The notes beneath the pieces are model-generated. The model did no database searches, had not been told where the DNA came from, and saw only the letters and a program-made list of their open reading frames with translations. Shown piece by piece: positions 59,801-64,000 of a stretch of DNA of 64,000 nt; the first letter of the stretch is position 1, and each line of letters starts with the position of its first letter. The stretch comes from Nemopilema nomurai (Eukaryota > Cnidaria > Scyphozoa > Rhizostomeae > Rhizostomatidae). Location of the stretch: the NCBI GenBank assembly GCA_003864495.1, contig ML133498.1, positions 1,658,163-1,722,162 on the forward strand, written 5' to 3'. The position numbers and the translations under genes were made by a program.

Positions 59801-60921
59801 GGGTGTTCAGCCTGTTCTTGAATGCACGATTGCTCCCGTGTACAAACCCCCGTTCACACTTTTGGCGCGCAAAACATCAGTTGGTTGTAACAAAACCAAC
59901 AGCATTAGACTTATCAGGCCCTTTCCCGCCCCAAAATAAATTTTTATTGATTGACCAAATTATTTTTCGAATGATATGCCGATTTAAATATGCTTTAAAG
60001 GGTGTTCAGCCGCTTAATCGCTTGTTCTTAGGGTGGTCTTGGGGTATTCTTGGGGTGTTCAGCCTGTTCTTGGAGTGTTCAATCTTTTAGAATCGACGGT
60101 ACAAACGGGACACTGGCAACATGCTGGGAAGTATGGACGAGGCTGTGCCGTTGTGTTGCTACAGTACGTTATCTCCCCATTGTCCATTACCAGTTCGGAC
60201 GGGCCAAAGCTTTTTGGTACATCTTTTGGCATACATTGTGTCTCCCACTTCGCCGGGGACGAATCTTTTCTAAATTTCTTCGTCTCCTGAACAGTGTCAT
60301 ACCGTTTGAGTGCCGCTCTTGTGAAGGTTGACATGTAGTCTTGCCTTATTTAAAGTCAACATTATTGAGTTGGATTTGCGTTGTTGCTTTTCTTTCACAA
60401 ACGAGGCGTCTCTACTTATCGCGTCAACTTAACTGAACAGCCAGAGGCAGAACAGATTAAAATAATAAAGCAATTTTGAATGCTGTAAAATACATTCAGG
60501 AAAACGGGAATTGAACTTGATGAAGGGGTCGATATCGTGCGAAAGTCATCTCATGTCCATTCTTGTGTCCGAAGGCCGACTCGGCTAACAACAGGATGAA
60601 AGAAAAATGTTTGGAACCTGAATTTCCATCTGATTCAGTACTGTTTTCAAATGAGTTTCTTAAAACCTGCTGGGTTAGTGCCTATCCACATATGTTGCAA
60701 TTTAACTGAACATCTTGAAAACACTACGTACAAAACAAAAGGAGATCAGAATACTACCTTCTGAACAACAACAAGCCGTTTCCTTGTAGATCTTTCTCCA
60801 CTTCCCGCCAGTTTTCTTGAATGATTTCGACTTCCTTGTTCCCAAGAGCTCGATCTTTAGGGGCCTCTCTTTTGCTTTCAACATCTTCTGGCTGAATCAC
60901 GTTGCTGGAACAGCATCCCAT
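56822..60921 (-). CDS. Globin with N-terminal acylation motif (globin X-like)
   Basis: A haem-binding globin of 179 residues in three exons: 60921-60758, 57707-57476 and 56965-56822. The introns fall at the two ancestral globin positions: phase 2 in helix B (B12.2) and phase 0 in helix G (G7.0). The start MGCCSS fits N-myristoylation at Gly2 and palmitoylation of Cys3/Cys4, as in membrane-bound globin X. Core residues: Trp in IIQENWREV (A12), Phe in KKKFYFAVEN (CD1), distal His in LARHAKGVMDTI (about 89) and proximal His in QLGAAHARFQL (about 121), 32 residues apart as in neuroglobin. The last exon has LIWTLENALGGAL and AWLALFSVVSESMKTG. Likely attached to the plasma membrane, with a redox, nitrite/NO or oxygen-sensing role rather than bulk oxygen transport (inference). 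Confidence 0.92.
59722..60081. mobile_element. MITE-like inverted-repeat element in globin intron 1
   Basis: The sequence TGAACACTCCAAGAACAGGC and the next dozen bases (59722-59753) return inverted at 60050-60081. Between them lie extra copies of 'gggtgttcttggggtgttc' words in direct order. The element is about 360 bp and has no coding capacity. No clear target duplication is visible. It lies within the 3.05-kb first intron of the globin gene. Confidence 0.65.
60082..60334 (-). CDS. Intronic open frame of unknown identity
   Basis: An ATG-started frame (MSTFTRAALKRYDTVQETKK) runs about 85 codons on the minus strand before it enters the MITE-like repeat and stops at about 60059. It contains PKSFGPSELVMDNGEITYC and a Cys-rich PYFPACCQCPVC. 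Its base composition is visibly richer in G+C than the flanking intron, and the peptide looks protein-like. It may be a truncated gene or transposon fragment inside globin intron 1. No family recognised. Confidence 0.3.
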
Positions 60922-62432
60922 CTTGTTTATGGCTTCATTTGAGGCCTGTGCAATGCGACACAATGAATGAAACTTGATCACTAATCTTTGATAATCGCCA
61001 AGTTAAAACCAGCGGGACTATTAATTCGTCTTGCATTGTCAACGTAATCAGAAATTCATGAGAATAATTTCTCGATATGGCTGCAAAACATGAATACTGA
61101 ATAACATGGGTTCAGAAGGGAAAACAGTTTCTGAATCATTTAAGCTGAAATGAGGAACCCCATACCACTGAATGTTTAATCAATGCGTGCATCCTTTTCT
61201 CATGATTTGGCACCTCAATTGCCTTGAAATGATTTGAAATCATGGATGGTATCATGATTTTTGGTTAAGCGCTAGTTTGGTGCTTAAAGCCCAATCTCCA
61301 CTAGGCGGAAAATTGTCGAGGCGGAAAAATTTCCCCAGAAATGGCCGACGAAAGCCAATAGAACAATAGAAGAGTTTTGTTTGAATGCGAGACTGGATCA
61401 TTTTCAAAACGAGGTAGCCTGTCCTGATACTTTGAGAACAAACTGTTGATAACTGATATGTTAATAAGCAAACTGAAACTTGAATTTCAAACGTTGAAAA
61501 TGTACAATTGTTTTGTGTCTTCATCATCTGCTTCAATCATATCTTTTTATGCATTCACTTTGCGCTAAACATGTCAATCCTTCTCTTTTGTGAATGTTGC
61601 GCAATTTAACACGTCAACACAAAATGCATTGTAAAGGCTCAAACCTGCAACAGTCTCAACAAAGACCTTTCATGTCTTTACGACTTAAACCTCTTTGTAC
61701 AAGTGACCCTTGACAGATATTTTACGGTGCTATACCAAAAACTTTTTGCATGCAACTTTCTGTATTCTTTGGACAGCCCACAATTATTGCAATTTTTTGA
61801 CAGCTTTTACCATTATTTTTGAAAAAAAACAACTCCGAACGCTTCTCGAATGATGTTTTATGACGTTTGATAACTATCATGTTTATGTTTCTTGCCCAGA
61901 AAAATTTTACGATTAATCTTGTTCGACACAACTGAAAAACTGCAAAATAGAAACAATTTTCTGTGAAAGTTTCATGGATAAAGCCCGTTGACATTCTCAG
62001 TAAGAGAGGATAAAATGCATGTTATTCAAAGCTTTTAATATCAATGTCTATCGAGACTTCAAATTGTTCCAACACTTTTTCAATTGTAGTAGAAAATTGA
62101 AAAAGAAATATGTCAAAAATTCTATTTTGAAAGTGCAAAAATTGCGCCAATTTCATGGAAAGCGTCAAAGCATTTTTTGGGTGCCAACTGCTATTGCAAA
62201 GCGTCAACTTTCTGAAACATGGCGCCCAAAACGCCAATATACCATCCCTAATTTTCATAACAAGCTGTAAGATTAAGATAAACTTTAGGAAAATTTCAAA
62301 AGTAAATTTATCACTATTAATTTTGAGCCACGAGCAATTATCTTGGCTGAGCCGTCACGCATTTAGGCTACCAAACTAGCCCCTCTTCCTCTACGAACCG
62401 CTCTAAAGCTGAATTCACACTGGACGCGTCGT
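60922..62432. other. Upstream region of the globin gene
   Basis: Should include the globin promoter. Frames of 60-94 codons have no recognised domain. The stretch 61287-61330 (aatctccactaggcgg) resembles ends of dispersed repeats, but no partner was found. Confidence 0.4.
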
Positions 62433-63413
62433 GGTGCGGCGCGTCATGACGCTGACCAAATATGGTGGGATTCATTTGACGCTATGCGCACGCATCGCGT
62501 TTTTCCAGCCTAGCGTCAAGATGCGTCTTCAGAACAATAGAAAACTTCGGGAATTGAGTCATCATGCCATCCTTTCATAACCGGAACCTCAAAGCCCTAT
62601 AGTTTTTAAACATCGCTTAAGTATGGGGACGTAGGTAGCACCTTAATGAACGGGTTTCTTCAAAAGGCACATTTCCCGAGGACACATTTTCCGACTTTCA
62701 GAGGAAAGCTTGTTGTATGAAACTGTTGATGGAGTGAAAGGGAATTAATCGACGATACAAAACGCCAAAGAGCAACCAAAATAGTTGTTTCCTCATTTTT
62801 TCAAGGAAATTTTAAGCTCTGGCTTTGTTTTGTGTTACAAGAACAACAAGGCTGTCTTTGTGATAGGCAGACATTGTGTTGTGAAGCGTCACTTGAGGAA
62901 AAATGTGGACTGTTCACACACAAAGCGGCATACGGGGAGCGTCATTCGATTTTGATGCTTTCACAACACAATGTCTGCCTATCACAAAGACAGCCTTGTT
63001 GTTCTTGTAACAAAAAACAAAGCCAGAGCTTAAAATTTCCTTGAAAAAATGAGGAAACAACTATTTTGGTTGCTCTTTGGCGTTTTGTATCGTCGATTGA
63101 TTCCCTTTCACTCCATCAACAGTTTCATACAACAAGCTTTCCTCTGAAAGTCGGAAAATGTGTCCTCGGGAAATGTGCCTTTTGAAGAAACCCGTTCATT
63201 AAGGTGCTACCTACGTCCCCATACTTAAGCGATGTTTAAAAACTACAGGGCTTTGAGGTTCCGGTTATGAAAGGATGGCATGATGACTCAATTCCCAAAG
63301 TTTTCTATTGTTCTGAAGACGCATCTTGACGCTAGGCTGGAAAAACGCGATGCGTGCGCATAGCGTCAAATTAATCCCACCATATTTGGTCAGCGTCATG
63401 ACGTGCCGCACCG
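62433..63413. repeat. Large inverted repeat, arms of about 450 bp
   Basis: The left arm (62433-62886) and right arm (62958-63413) are almost perfect inverted copies, for example GTCATGACGCTGACC at 62443 against GGTCAGCGTCATGAC at 63388. The loop is about 70 bp (62887-62957). Only a handful of differences are seen, such as cctatag versus ctacagg and ggaattaatcg against cgattgattcc. The arm ends are rich in GCGTC/GACGC words. No transposase or target duplication was found. A transcript through it would fold into a long hairpin. Probably a foldback-type transposon or an inverted duplication. Confidence 0.93.
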
Positions 63414-64000
63414 TGTTTATAAAGCATTTCACTTGTTCGAAAAGGAAAAATGATTTGAGGCAGGCGTCTTCTGCTTTTGAGCCAAACGCAACTCGGGCGC
63501 TCCTGGACTTCAGTTGCCCGTCCGTCGTTGGTACGGAAATTCTTATTGTGAACAAGCCACATTTTGTTTTAGCTGAGGCCTAAGTAAGAAAACATGCATC
63601 AGTTTATTCAGATGCAGTGTGACATTGCTCTCAAGTGAACCAATGACTAGCGAGTAAACAATGGGCCCAATATTTACTGGCCCAATGTTTCTCTTAATAT
63701 TGAGCTTAGGACTTGAAATGAACGCATCATTGGTCTGACTGACCGGGGGTTAGACCCTGACGAAGTTGGTTGAAAATTTGATCTAAAAAACATTGTGTGA
63801 TTAGCATTACTTTTGAAAACATTGTACGTTCTACAAGTCCAAACATTAGCCAAACCATTGATTGAATTTGAAGGAGAAGATGAAGGAGATAAAGTATAAA
63901 TAGTTCGATTGACAAAAAGAATGGACATATTCTGGTGTTTTGTTCTCCGAGCTCAACTGATACAAAGATTATATCGGTGTCGAAATGTCAGACTTTTCCA
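63414..64000. other. Right end of window, no recognised gene
   Basis: The minus strand of 63430-63555 has a protein-like frame (ISVPTTDGQLKSRSARVAFG) but lacks an ATG and runs into the inverted repeat. It could be a remnant of a gene cut by that insertion, or chance. Nothing else was identified. Confidence 0.35.

Noticed and set aside
62832..63044. 70-codon frame across the palindrome loop
   Set aside because: It reads through the centre of the inverted repeat; composition follows the repeat, not a protein family.

Overview
The window is nuclear DNA of an invertebrate animal. Genes are split into many short exons by introns with GT-AG borders, background DNA is AT-rich, and satellites and short inverted-repeat transposons are common. 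The protein set (an orphan class A receptor with few disulfide cysteines, a secreted PAN plus laminin-G-like protein, an N-acylated globin X-type globin) fits a cnidarian best, probably an anthozoan. That placement is inference; no sequence search was possible.

Layout. 1-10520 is one tandem satellite of about 171 bp units, cut by the window edge. 11172-12026 is a single-exon receptor gene (+) behind a CRE/TATA-like promoter. 12627-21961 is a 12-exon NDUFAF7 gene (-), the complex I assembly methyltransferase. 23415-25629 is cytosolic malate dehydrogenase MDH1 (-). 27770-29941 is a three-exon gene of unknown function (-). 31797-32180 is a 21-bp minisatellite. 33340-36211 is a secreted PAN/LamG-like protein (-). 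38763-40313 looks like a non-autonomous hAT-like element with a foldback element inserted in it. 40681-43748 is an SLC46-type transporter (+). 45952-52822 is DLST, the E2 subunit of 2-oxoglutarate dehydrogenase (+). 53812-55305 is a second, unrelated satellite of 177 bp units. 55814-56497 is a TTAA-flanked element. 56822-60921 is a globin gene (-) with a small MITE-like insert in its first intron. 62433-63413 is a nearly 1-kb inverted repeat.

Exon coordinates were built by joining reading frames at splice sites. In each of the seven spliced genes the phases agree and the sum of exon lengths is a multiple of three. Weak points are the first exon of MDH1, the two leader exons of DLST, and the NDUFAF7 exon 4/5 junction.

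Three genes concern mitochondrial or linked carbon metabolism (NDUFAF7, MDH1, DLST), but they lie on both strands and I see no sign of co-regulation. The most unusual features are the two nucleosome-length satellites, each built around strong dyad symmetries, and the nested inverted-repeat elements that carry pieces of protein-like open frame.
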